Shown: one piece after another, positions 33,967 to 44,253 of the stretch
Numbering within the stretch: the stretch's first letter is position 1
Layout: each line of letters opens with the position of its first letter
Source of the DNA: DASQPR01 sp963724705
Lineage (GTDB): Bacteria; Actinomycetota; Actinomycetes; Mycobacteriales; Micromonosporaceae
Assembly: GCA_963724705.1 (NCBI GenBank)
Contig: CAVRVS010000007.1
Coordinates: 669,883 to 733,882, forward strand
Length of the DNA: 64,000 nucleotides
Direction of reading: 5' to 3'
Translations under genes and position numbers: made by a program
Notes under the pieces: generated by a model
Told to the model about the DNA's origin: nothing
The model's database searches: none
What the model saw: the letters and a program-made list of their open reading frames with translations, nothing else

Positions 33967-34624
33967 ATGGAGATCCGACCGGTCGGCGCGTCGGCGCTCC
34001 TCATCGACCTCGGCGAGGACGCCCATCGGGGCAGCGGCGTGGTCGATCCGGCGCTCGTCGAGGCGTGGCGGGCAACACTGTGGCAGCGTCGCGCGGTCGG
34101 CGACTTCAGCGCCGTCGACATCGTGCCCGGCGCTCGGACGATTCTGGTCGACGGCGTCGCGGACCAGGCCGGGCTCGCCGTGAGGCTGCCCGGTTGGGCG
34201 CCGTCCGGCGGCGAGGCGTCCGCGCCGGGTCCGATCGTCGAGATCCCCATCTGGTACGACGGACCGGACGTTGCCGTCGTCGCGCGGCACTGGGGCGTCG
34301 TCCGAGGAATCGGTCGTCGCGCGGCACCAGGCGACCGAATTCCACGTCGCGTTCGGCGGCTTTGCGCCCGGCTTCGCCTACCTGACCGGCCTGCCACTCG
34401 CGCTCGCCGTGCCGCGGCTCGACACACCCCGTACGAGAGTGCCGGCCGGAAGCGTCGGGCTGGCCGACATCTACTGCGGGATCTACCCGACCGCGTCGCC
34501 CGGCGGTTGGCTGCTGATCGGCCGTACCGACGCGGTGCTCTTCGATCCGGAGCGTGACCCGCCGGCGTTGCTTTCGCCGGGCGCGCGCGTGCGCTTCGTC
34601 ATGGCCGCCGATGTGAGGTCGTGA
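33967..34624 (+). CDS. pxpB: 5-oxoprolinase subunit PxpB, one frameshift
   Basis: Allophanate hydrolase subunit 1-like protein, subunit B of the PxpABC complex that hydrolyses 5-oxoproline to glutamate with ATP. N-terminal frame: EIRPVGASALLIDLGE to PIWYDGPDVAVVARHWGV. C-terminal frame (from about 34300): HVAFGGFAPGFAYLTGLP, RTRVPAGSVGLADIYCGIYP, SPGGWLLIGRT, all family landmarks. One inserted or missing base near 34290 (TGGGGCG) joins the halves. About 218 residues after repair. The stop is one base from the pxpC start. The gene order B-C-A is the common one. Confidence 0.85.
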
Positions 34625-34625
34625 C

Positions 34626-35462
34626 GTGACCGGCGCGCTCGACATCCGGTTGGCCGGGCCGCTCACGACGATCCAGGACCTCGGCCGGCCCGGGCTGGCC
34701 CACCTCGGCGTCCCCCGGTCGGGCGCGCTGGACGCGCCGGCGCTGGCGCTCGCCAATCGGCTCGTCGGCAATCCGGTCGACGCGGCGGGCCTGGAAGTCA
34801 CGATGTCCGGCTGCTCGTTCCGCGTCACTACGCCGACGACCATCGCGGTCACCGGGGCGTCCGCGCCCGTCACGGTCGAGGGTCGCAACCATGGGTACGG
34901 CGAACCCGTGGCCCTTCGCGCCGGCGCGCTCGTGACGATCGGACCGCCGATCACCGGCGTCCGGACCTACGTGGCCGTGGCCGGTGGGATCGACGTCGCG
35001 CCGGTGCTCGGCAGCCGGTCGACCGACACGCTGTCCGGACTCGGACCGCCGCGTGTGCGGGACGGTGACGTGCTACCGATCGGCAGCGCCGTCGGCTGAG
35101 CCGGTGACGGTCGACTTCGTCCCGCCGCCGACGGCCGGGCCACTGCGGCTGCGCATCCGGTACGGTCCGCGCGACGACTGGTTCACGCGCGCAGCGCGCG
35201 AGCTGTTGGAAACCCCGTACACGATGAGTGTGGACAGCAACCGGGTCGGCGCGCGACTGGCCGGTCCGGCGCTGGAGCGCATGGACGCCGGCCGGCAGCT
35301 GCCCAGCGAGGGGATCGTGCCGGCGCCGTGCAGGTGACCGCCGACGGCCAGCCGCTGGTGTTCCTGGCCGATCATCCGACGACCGGCGGCTATCCGGTGA
35401 TCGCGGTCGTCGACGCGGCCGACCTGCCGCGGCTGGCTCAGGCGCGTCCGGCGATACCGTGA
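34626..35462 (+). CDS. pxpC: 5-oxoprolinase subunit PxpC, two compensating frameshifts
   Basis: Allophanate hydrolase subunit 2-like protein (about 278 residues). Frame 1: GPLTTIQDLGRPGLAHLGVP near 10-29, SGALDAPALALANRLVGNP, TYVAVAGGIDV. The frame breaks near 35095 where it meets a TGA; LRIRYGPRDDWFT and YTMSVDSNRVGARL continue in the +1 frame; from about 35325 the original frame returns (VQVTADGQPLVFLADHPTTG) to the stop at 35460-35462. A net-zero pair of indels 230 bp apart is more easily explained by sequencing error than by gene decay. GTG start directly after pxpB. Confidence 0.85.
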
Positions 35463-35486
35463 CGATGCAGACTTTCCGGGAGGGTC

Positions 35487-36246
35487 ATGGACCTCAACGC
35501 GGATCTCGGCGAAGGCTTCGGCGTCTGGCGGCTCGGCGACGACGACGCGCTGCTGCGACGTCGTCACGTCGCCAACGTGGCCTGCGGCTTCCACGCCGGC
35601 GACGCCGTGACGATGCGCCGGGTGTGCGTCGGCCGCCGCGGCGCGCGGCGTCGCCGTCGGCGCCCAGGTCGGCTACCGCGACCTGGCCGGGTTCGGCCGG
35701 CGGCGCATCGACTACGACCCGGGCGAGCTGCGCGACGAGGTGCTCTACCAGATCGCCGCGCTGGACGGGTTCGCGCGGGTGGCCGGCACCCGGGTCAGCT
35801 ACGTCAAGCCGCACGGCGCGCTCTACAACACCGCGGCCGACGACGACGGGCAGGCGACGGCCGTCGTGCCGCCGTCGCCGACTACGACCCGGACCTCGCC
35901 GTGCTCTGCCTGCCCGCGTCGGCCTTGCTGCGCGCGGCCGACGCCGCCGGCCTCCGCTCGGTCACCGAGGGCTTCGCCGACCGCGGCTACCTCGGCCGGC
36001 CGGCTGGTGCCGCGCACGCGGCCGGATGCGCTGGTCGTCGATCCGGACGCGGTCGCCGCCCGGGCGGTCGCGATGGCCGCCGGGGAGATCGTGGCCGTCG
36101 ACGGAACCGTGGTGCGGCAACCGGTCGAGTCGATCTGCGTACACGGCGACACGCCCGGCGCGGTTGCGCTGGCGACCTCGGTCCGGCGGGCGTTGAGCGA
36201 CGCCGGCATCTCCGTCGGGTTGACGCCGTTTCGTGGCCGACCGTAA
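35487..36246 (+). CDS. pxpA: 5-oxoprolinase subunit PxpA (LamB/YcsF), several frameshifts
   Basis: LamB/YcsF family subunit A. DLNADLGEGFGVW at the start and NVACGFHAGD near 30-40 carry the metal-ligand residues; YVKPHGALYN near 110, VTEGFADRGY near 165 and SICVHGDTPGAVALA near 215 complete the family pattern. These lie in alternating frames, with breaks near 35550/35570, 35630, 35870 and 36000, so no uninterrupted frame exists as read. Total length (about 253 codons) is right for the family. The ATG at 35487 follows CGGGAGGG. Confidence 0.85.
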
Positions 36247-36293
36247 ATCGAGTGTGAACCTACCGTACATACCCTCGGTGGATGGGGAGCGCA

Positions 36294-38149
36294 TCAGCCC
36301 TGGTCGAGGCCGCGCAGGATCAGCGGCAGCCGCGCGGCGCCGTCCGGGCCGACCAGGATCGGGACGCCCCAGTCCTGCCGGGTCAGGTGGCAGGCCGCGT
36401 ACTCGACGTCCGCGTCGCAGGTCGCCGCCTGCGCCACGACCTGCAGCACGCCCCCGGCCACGCCGGCGGCGATGACCAGCCGCCGCGACAGCTCGGTGGT
36501 CGTGCCCGCGCCGTCGACGCAGCAGCTCCGGCGGCGACGCGGAGACCTCCAGCCGGGTCGACGGGCCGAACGACTCGTCCAGCTTCTGCCCGGGCGCCGG
36601 CGTGAAGATGACGTCGAGCGTCACCTCGCCGGGCGCGAGCCAGGTCGGCGGGCGCTCGGTGCGATGCCGGACGCCGTCGGCGGTGAGCCGGCCGAGGCCA
36701 GCGCGCCGGGCGCCAGCCGGGTCAGCCGGTGCGCGGCCGACTCGACGACGAGGATCCCGCCGTCCGGCGTACGGACGATGTCGCTCGGCTCGGCCAGCCC
36801 GGTGGCGACCGTCGACACCGTCCGGTGTCCGTCGGCGTCGCGGGCGAGATCAGCCGGACCGCGCCGTTGTACGTGTCGGCGACCAGCACCGATCCGTCCG
36901 GCAGCGCGCACAGACGCCGAGCGGGTGCTGGAACAGCGCCGTCTCGGCCGGGCCGTCCATCAGGCCCGAAGTCGAACAGGCCCTGGCCGACCGCGGTGTG
37001 CATCTCGCCGTCGCGGACGCAGCGCAGCGCCGACGACTCGCTGTCGGCGATCCACAGCCGGCCGCCGCGCGGCCGACAGGCCGGACGGCTGGGCCATCCA
37101 CACCTCGGCCAGCGGACCGTCCCGCAGCGCCTCGACGGTCGTGCCGGCGTAGACGCCCGGCGGTCCGCTTGACCGGGTCGAACCACCAGAGCTGGTGGAT
37201 GCCGGCCATCGCGATGATGACCTTGTCGTCGTACCAGGCGACGTCCCACGGCGAGGACAGGTCGACCGAGTCGCGTCGTGCGCGCCGGCGCCCGGGTCGG
37301 AGCGCCACGGGCTGCCGGTGCCGGCGACCGTCGTGACCGAGCCGTCGGCCAGGCTCAGGCCCGCGCAGCAGGTGGTTGACGGTGTCGGCGACGACGACGT
37401 CGTAGCCGGCGACCTCGGCCACGTGCGGCGGCAGCAGCGCACAGCCCCTGCGGCTCGGTGAACTGGGCCTGCTCGGGCCCGCCGTCGGCCGACCGCGCTG
37501 CCCGGTGCCGATCCGGCGCCGCACGGTCTCGGCGTCCGCCTCGAGCTCGACGAGCTGTGCTGCGGCCGAGGACGAGACCAGCAGCGTGCCGTCCGCGCGT
37601 GACCATCGCCTTGCCGGGGAAGCGCAGGTCGGGTGTCCGGCCGGCGGCGACGTACGGGCCGTCGCCGCGGTGCAGGGTGCCGTCGGCGTCGTGCTCGGCG
37701 ATCAGCTCGTCGATCAGCCGGGCCAGCCCCTCGGCGTGACCCTCGCCGGCCATGCGTCGCGACCAGGTAGCCGTCCGGGTCGACGACGGCCAGCGTCGGC
37801 CACGCCTTCGCCGCGTACTGCGTCCCAGGTGATCAGCTCCGGGTCGTCCAGCACCGGGTGGGCGACGCCGTACCGCTCGACCGCGGCGGCCAGCGCGACC
37901 GGGTCCTTCTCGTGCTCGAACTTCGGCGAGTGCACGCCGACGACGACCAGCACGTCGCCGTACTTCTCCTCGAGCGGCCCGCAGCTCGTCGAGCACGTGC
38001 AGGCAGTTGATGCAGCAGAACGTCCAGAAGTCGAGCAGGACGATCTTGCCGCGCAGGTCGGCCAGCGTGAGGTCCCGGCCGCCGGTGTTCAGCCAGCCCC
38101 GCCCGCGCAGCTCCGGTGCCCGTACGCGTGCGCTCTGCATGGTGACCAT
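36294..38149 (-). CDS. Thioredoxin-like / NHL-repeat protein, many frameshifts
   Basis: About 610 codons. N-terminal thioredoxin fold: IVLLDFWTFCCINCLHVLDE (a CCINC active-site stretch typical of NHL-containing thioredoxin proteins), then VLVVVGVHSPKFEHEKD. After MAGEGHAEGLARLIDELIAE comes an NHL propeller: YDVVVADTVNHLLR, PWDVAWYDDKVIIAMAGIHQ, GSVLVADTYNGAVRLI, PDGGILVVESAAHRL. A C-terminal beta domain has VTLDVIFTPAPGQKLDESFG. At least ten frame changes in 1.9 kb prevent any long translation as read. Likely periplasmic or cytoplasmic redox/scaffold function; not established. Confidence 0.75.
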
Positions 38150-38280
38150 CGTGCCGTACACAACGGGCGGACCGCACCGGGTGCCCTATCTGGGCCGTTC
38201 TGCCCGCATAGATACCGGTTAAGGGGCAAGATTCGGTTCAAGCCACCGTGCGTGCGGGGTGCGATAGGGGGTGGCGGAGA

Positions 38281-39278
38281 TGGCGCGCTTCCTCCTTCGC
38301 CGGATCGTCTATCTGGTGCTCCTCGTCGCCGTGGCCACGACGCTCGCGTATCTCCTCGCCGGAACGCAACTCAACCCGCGACTCCGCTTCGAGGGCCGCA
38401 ACCCGCCACCGTCCGAGGCATCGATTACGGCGACCCTCGATGAGCTGAACATGAACCCGGACACGCCGGTGTTGAAGCGCTACGCGACATGGGTCAACGG
38501 GGTATTTCACGGCGACCTCGGCGAGACCATTCTCGGCCAGTCGGTAAACCAGCAGATCAGCACGCGGATGTGGGTGAGCCTGCGACTCGTCCTGATCGGG
38601 TCGATCGTCGGTGCGATCGTCGGCTGCGCCATCGGCGCGTACGGCGCGGTGAAGCAGTACCGATTATCCGATCACGTCGCCACGATCTGTCGTTTGTCGT
38701 GCTGTCGATCCCGACTGTCGTGCTGTGCAAGCTCGTCCAGCTCCTCGGGACGAGCATCAACAGGCGATCGGCGAGACCGCGAACGGCACGCAGATCTTCT
38801 ACACGGTCGGCGAGTACTCGCCGGGCCAGGGCGGGTGGACGTCGTTCCCGGACCTGGTCGACCGCCTCCAGCATGGCTTCCTGCCGACGCTCGTGCTCGT
38901 CATCGCGGCGGCCGCGTTCTACAGCCGCTATCAGCGAAGCTCGATGCTCGACGTGCTCGGCCAGGACTTCCTGCGTACGGCGCAGGCGAAAGGGCTGACC
39001 CGGACGCGAGCGCTGATCAAGCACGGCCTGCGGACGGCGCTCATCCCGCTCACCACGTTCTTCGCTACAACCTCGCGTTGCTGTTCATCGGCTCGACGTT
39101 CGTGGAGATCATCTTCACCTGGCACGGCATGGGTGAGTACCTGGTCACGTCGGTCACGACGCAGGACATCAATTCGACCGCCGCCACGACGCTGTTCGTC
39201 GCCGTACTCGTGCTGCTGGCGGGTTTCCTGTCCGACATCGCGTACGCGGCCCTCGATCCGCGCGTGCGCGTCTCCTGA
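38281..39278 (+). CDS. Peptide ABC transporter permease DppB/OppB type, two frameshifts
   Basis: First permease of a dipeptide/oligopeptide (or nickel) importer. Frame 1: RFLLRRIVYLVLLVAVATTL (helix 1) and FHGDLGETILGQSV to about 38680. Frame 2 (to about 39068): SMLDVLGQDFLRTAQAKGLT, the EAA coupling loop, and IKHGLRTALIPLTTFF. Frame 1 returns for FIGSTFVEIIFTWHGMGEYL and the end. The two indels cancel. About 332 residues. Starts a gene set permease-permease-ATPase-ATPase-binding protein on one strand. Confidence 0.87.
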
Positions 39279-39290
39279 AGGGCGGCGACG

Positions 39291-40201
39291 ATGGCGACGC
39301 CGTCCGAGCCGGTTCTCCTCGGCGAGGAGGAGAACACGCGGTCGACATGACGTCGGTGTCCCGCGGTCGGCTCGTGCTGCGTCGCTTCTTCCGCCGTCGG
39401 ATGGCCGTCCTCGGCCTTGTCATCGTGGCACTGCTGGTGTTCCTTGCCTTCGTCGGGCCGCATCTGACCCAGTGGAGCTACACCGAGTTTGACGTCAACA
39501 ACGTCTATTCCCCGCCGTCCAGCTCACACTGGTTCGGCACCAACGATCTCGGCCAGGACATGTTCGCCCGGACCATGCGCGGCCTGCAGAAGTCGCTGTT
39601 CATCGGCCTGATCGGCGCCGTGATCTCGACCGGCGTCGCCGCCGTGCTCGGTGCGATCGCCGGGCTATTTCGGCCGGGCGACCGACCGCGCCGTCGTCGT
39701 GCTCATCGACCTGCTGCTGATCCTGCCGTCGTTCCTGATCATCGCGATCACGTCACCGCTTTTCGTCGGCAAGACGTGGCTGATCTTCGTCGTGCTGCTG
39801 GCGGCGTTCCAGTGGATGCTCACCGCCCGAGTCGTACGCGGCCTGACGCAGTCGCTGAAGGAGCGCGAGTTCGTGTCGGCGGCCCGATTCATGGGCGTAC
39901 CGGCTCGGAAGATCATTTCTCGGCACATCCTGCCGAACATGGCGTCGTTCCTGATCATCGACGCCACGGTGAACGTGAGCAGCCTGATCCTCGCCGAGGT
40001 GGCGCTGTCCTTCTTCGGCTTCGGCATCCGCCACCGGACGTCTCACTCGGCACGCTCATCGGGCAGTACGCGACCAACGCGGACACGTACCCGTGGTTGT
40101 TCTGGATTCCCTCGACGGTCCTCGTGGTGCTCGTCCTCGCGGTGAATCTGGTCGGCGACGGCTTGCGCGACGCGCTCGACCCGAATTCGGCGATCAGCTG
40201 A
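39291..40201 (+). CDS. Peptide ABC transporter permease DppC/OppC type, frameshifts
   Basis: Second permease. The likely N-terminus ATPSEPVLLGEEENTR begins at the ATG at 39291 but that frame stops at 39350; one base missing near 39340 would connect it to VSRGRLVLRRFFRRRMAVLG. Further breaks near 39672 and 40035. HWFGTNDLGQDMFARTMRG and EFVSAARFMGVPARKIISRH (EAA loop), ILAEVALSFFGFG and NLVGDGLRDALDP are typical of DppC. ATG at 39347 is the start if the short N-terminal peptide is not used. Stop overlaps the next start by one base. Confidence 0.87.
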
Positions 40202-41306
40202 TGCGCGCCGTGAGCGCAAGGCAGGAGGCCGGCGTGACGGTGACCACCAGCGTGGCGAGCGTCGCCAGCACGGTCGATGACCGTGCGCCGTTGCTCGACG
40301 TGAACGACCTGCAGGTCACGTTCGGCAGCGAGGCCGGCGCGGTGACCGCCGTCCGCGGCTTGTCACTACGTCGTCAACGCGCGCGAGGTGCTGGCGATCG
40401 TCGGCGAGTCGGGCTCCGGCAAGTCGGTCTCGTCGCTGGCGATGATGGGCCTGCTGCCGGCGAAGGCGCGGATCACCGGCTCGGTGCGGTTCCAGGGTCG
40501 CGAGCTGCTCGGCCTGTCCGACAAGGAGCTGTCCAAGATCCGCGGCGACAAGATCTCGATGATCTTCCAGGATCCGCTGTCCGCGCTCACGCCGGTCTAC
40601 ACCGTCGGCGACCAGGTCGTCGAGGCGATCCGGATCCACAACGACGTGAGCACGAAGGTCGCGCCGCAAGCGTGCGGTCGAGCTGCTCGATCTCGTCGGC
40701 ATCCCGAACCCGTCGCAGCGCGTCACGTCCTTCCCGCACGAGTTCTCGGGCGGCATGCGGCAGCGCGCGATGATCGCGATCGCGATCGCGAACGACCCGG
40801 ATCTGATCATCGCGGACGAGCCGACGACGGCGCTCGACGTGACGATCCAGGCGCAGATGCTCGAGGTGCTGCGTACGGCTCGCGAAGTCACGGGCGCCGC
40901 GATCATCATGATCACTCACGATCTCGGGGTCGTCGCCGGCTTCGCCGACCGGGTCGCGGTCATGTACGCCGGCAAGCCGGTCGAGACGGGTCTCGTCGAC
41001 GACGTCTACTACCGGCCGCGGATGCCGTACACGCTCGGACTGCTCGGCTCGATCCCGCGGCTCGACCAGGGTGAACGGTCCCGACTGACGCCGATCGAGG
41101 GCACCCCGCCGTCGCTGGTTGCGTTACCGGCCGGCTGTCCGTTCGTGCCGCGCTGCCCGATGCGCGATCGCAGATCTGCGAGGAGATCGAGCCGGGTCTC
41201 GATCCGGTGCCGGCGTCGGGCGCCGGACACCGTTCGGCCTGCCACCGATCCGACGTGATCGAGCGGGACAACCTGAGCGGCGCCGACATCTTCCGAACCG
41301 AGCAGC
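40201..41306 (+). CDS. Peptide ABC transporter ATPase module DppD-like, frameshifts
   Basis: First nucleotide-binding module. Walker A VGESGSGKSVSSLAMMG, Q-loop ISMIFQDPLSALTPVYTVG, signature EFSGGMRQRAMIAIA, Walker B LIIADEPTTALDVTIQ, switch MITHDLGVVAGFADR, and the oligopeptide-transporter C-terminal CPFVPRCPMR with its cysteines. Frame breaks near 40368, 40665 and 41165. The text continues in a third frame (GHRSACHRSDVIERDNLSGA) without a clear stop into the next module, so the two ATPases may be one fused polypeptide; the boundary at 41306 is provisional. Confidence 0.85.
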
Positions 41307-42364
41307 ATGGTCGACCCGCGGTCGCCGAACGCCCCGCCACGCAACGCGAGACGGTGCTCGAGGTGCGACGGCCTCGTTAAGCAGTATCCGTTGACGAAGG
41401 GTGTGGCGTTGCGCCGTCGCGTCGGCACGGTCTACGCCGTCGACGGCATCGACTTCGACATCCGCGAGGGCGAGACGCTCGGGCTCGTCGGCGAGTCGGG
41501 CTGCGGCAAGACCACGACGATCATGGAGATCCTCAACCTGGTCAAGCCGATGGGGGGCCGGATCCTCGTACTCGGGAACGACACGGCACGGCTGTCGTCC
41601 GCGGAGAAGTTCGCCGTACGCCGGCAGATGCAGGTCGTGTTCCAGGACCCGATGGCGTCGCTCGATCCGCGGTTGCCGATCTCCGACATCCTCGCCGAAC
41701 CGATGCGGGCCCACCGGATCCCGCCCGACGAGCAGCGGCGACGCATCTCGGAACTGCTGGAGACGGTCGGTCTACGCCAGGAGCACGCGAACCGGTATCC
41801 GTCGGAATTCTCCGGCGGCCAGCGCCAGCGCATCGGCATCGCGCGAGCGCTGACGCTCCGCCCGAAGCTGGTGGTCCTGGACGAACCGGTTTCCGCGCTC
41901 GACGTATCGGTCCGCGCCGGCGTCATCAACCTGCTCGAGCAACTCAAGGAGGAGCAAGGCTGTCGTATCTGTTCGTGGCCCACGATCTTTCGGTGGTACG
42001 GCATATCGCCGACCGCGTGGCGGTCATGTATCTCGGGCGTATCTCCGAGATCGGCGACGTCGACGAGGTCTTCGAGCGGCCGTCCCACCCGTACACGCAG
42101 GCGCTGCTGTCCGCGATCCCGCTGCCCGATCCAATCAAGGAGCGGCAGCGGGAACGGATCGTGCTGACGGGAGATCTGCCGAGTCCCGCCAACCCGCCAT
42201 CCGGCTGCCGGTTCCGTACACGGTGCCAGAAGTTCGCCAACGAACTCACCGACGACGAGCGATCCAAATGCATCGACGTCGAGCCGCCGCTGATCCAGAT
42301 CGGTGCGGCCGATCATGATCATCAGGCGTCCTGTCATTACGCCCAAGCCCGCGCAGTCCTCTGA
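41307..42364 (+). CDS. Peptide ABC transporter ATPase module DppF-like, frameshift
   Basis: Second nucleotide-binding module. GLVKQYPLTKGVALRRRVGT, Walker A VGESGCGKTTTIMEIL, QVVFQDPMASLDPRLPI, signature EFSGGQRQRIGIARA, Walker B LVVLDEPVSALDVSVRAGV, then (after a break near 41955) SYLFVAHDLSVVRHIADRVA, HPYTQALLSAIPLPDP and CRFRTRC. A probable extra base near 41375 separates ETVLEV from GLVKQYP; in many actinomycetes such modules are fused to the preceding ATPase through exactly this kind of linker. The ATG at 41307 is the start only if the genes are separate. Confidence 0.85.
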
Positions 42365-42462
42365 TCAGGCCTTTTACGGTGATTTACGTAGTTAGGATGA
42401 TATGCGCACCGATAGCCGACGCGCCCCGCCCCACCCGCGGGACTGCCTTCCTGGGAGGCACC

Positions 42463-44184
42463 ATGACACGAAAGCGGGCGGTGGGCGCCGGAATGGCTGC
42501 CCTGGTCGTTGCGGCCTTGGTCGTCGCCGGTTGCAGCAGCGGCAGCTCGAACGCACCACACGCACAGACGACGGCGAACGCGGGCCAGAACCAGATCAAC
42601 ACGCTGCCGTACGCCCAGGTCAAGCAGGGCGGCAACCTGAACTGGCCGATCGACTCGACTGTCGTCAACTTCAACACGAACGAGCTCGACGGCAACGACC
42701 TCAACACCGTCCAGTTGATGGACGCGACGATGCCGCAGCTGTACCTGGCCGACGCGAAGAACAACTTGCCGTTCAACCCGAACTACCTGACCGGTGAGCC
42801 GAAGGTGGTGATCTCCGGTGGCCACCAGACGGTGACGTACGAGATCAACCCGAAGGCGAAGTGGTCGGACGGCACGCCGATCACGGCGGCCGACTTCATC
42901 GCCCAGTGGAAGGCGATCAACGGGAAGAACGCGGCGTACAAGGTCGTCACCACGACCGGCTACGACGACATGACCTCGGTGACGCAGGGTTCGAGCCCAC
43001 AAGAGGTCATCGCCCACTTCAATACGCCGTTCAGCGAGTGGTGGACGGTGTTCAGCCTGCTCTACCCGGCGTCGACTAACAACAACCCGGCCACCTTCAA
43101 CACCGGCTGGGTGAAGCAGCCGCTGGCTCGTGCCGGACCGTTCATGTTCGCGACCCAGGACACGAGCGCGCAGACGTACACGCTCAAGCCGAACCCGAAC
43201 TGGTGGGGGCAGAAGCCGAAGCTGAGCTCGATCACGTTCCGTGTGGTGGATGACAGCGCCCAGGCCGCGGCATTGCAGAACAAGGAGATCGACTTCCTGG
43301 ATGTCGGGCCGAACGCGACGACGTACAAGCAGGTCCAGGGGTTCCCGGGGGTTGATCTGCGGATCGCCGGCGGCCCGAACTTCCGGCACATCACGATCAA
43401 CGGCTCCGCGCCGGAGCTGGCCGATCTGCAGACGCGGCAGGCGATGTCGATGGGTATCGACCGGGCCGCGATCGCGCACGCACTGCTCGGACCGCTGGGC
43501 GTGAAGAACCCGCCGCCGCTGAACAACCACTTCTACATGGAGAACCAGATCGGCTATCAGGACAACGCCCGCCGATCGGCTCGTACAACCCGACGCAGGC
43601 GGCGCAGGTGCTGACCCAGCAGGGCTGGGTGGTCAGGGCGCCAACCGCGTCAACAACGGCCAGGTGCCGGCGACGGCGGCGCTCAAGGGCAAGACGCTGA
43701 AGATCAACCTCGTCATCCCGACCACGGTCGCCGTGTCGCTGTCCGAGGCTCAGCTGATCCAGCCGCAGCTCAAGCAGATCCAGGTCGAGGTCGACATCAA
43801 CTCCGTCGACGTCAACCACTTCTTCGACCAGTTCATCGCGACCGGCGCGTTCGACATGACGGTGTTCTCCTACATCGGGACAAGCCTTCCCGATCACCGG
43901 CTCCATCGGCATCTACCAGAACAAGCAGGGCGACAGCTGGAACGCGAACTTCTCGCGGGTCGGCACCGCCCAGATCGACAATCTGATGAACACGGCCGTG
44001 CAGGCGACGAACTCGACCGAAGCAATCAACAACGCCAACGCGGCCGACAAGGCGATCTGGAAGGAGGTCATGGTGCTGCCGACCTACCAGCGGCCGGACA
44101 TCTGGGCCTGCAACGAACCTGGTCAACTTCGGTGCCTTCGGCTTCCAGACGATCGACTACACGTCGATCGGGTTCAAGCAGTAG
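42463..44184 (+). CDS. Peptide ABC transporter substrate-binding lipoprotein, frameshifts
   Basis: SBP_bac_5 family protein of about 573 residues. Signal peptide with lipobox VVAGCSSG, then KQGGNLNWPIDSTVVNFN, KAKWSDGTPITAADFIAQW, FNTPFSEWWTVFSLLYPAS and RQAMSMGIDRAAIAHALLG are family landmarks. The frame is intact to about 43568, then breaks near 43568, 43632, 43880 and 44115 before the end FQTIDYTSIGFKQ. The ATG at 42463 follows CTGGGAGG. Captures peptides or related solutes for the importer encoded just upstream. Confidence 0.88.
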
Positions 44185-44206
44185 CTGGTCGCGACCAGCC
44201 CGTGCC

Positions 44207-44246
44207 GGGCAGGGCCCCGATGGCGTCGGTCATCGGGGCCCTGCCC
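44207..44246. terminator. Strong bidirectional terminator
   Basis: GGGCAGGGCCCCGATG (44207-44222) pairs perfectly with CATCGGGGCCCTGCCC (44231-44246) around an 8-base loop: a 16-bp stem between two convergent genes. Confidence 0.85.
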
Positions 44247-44253
44247 GTAGCCG

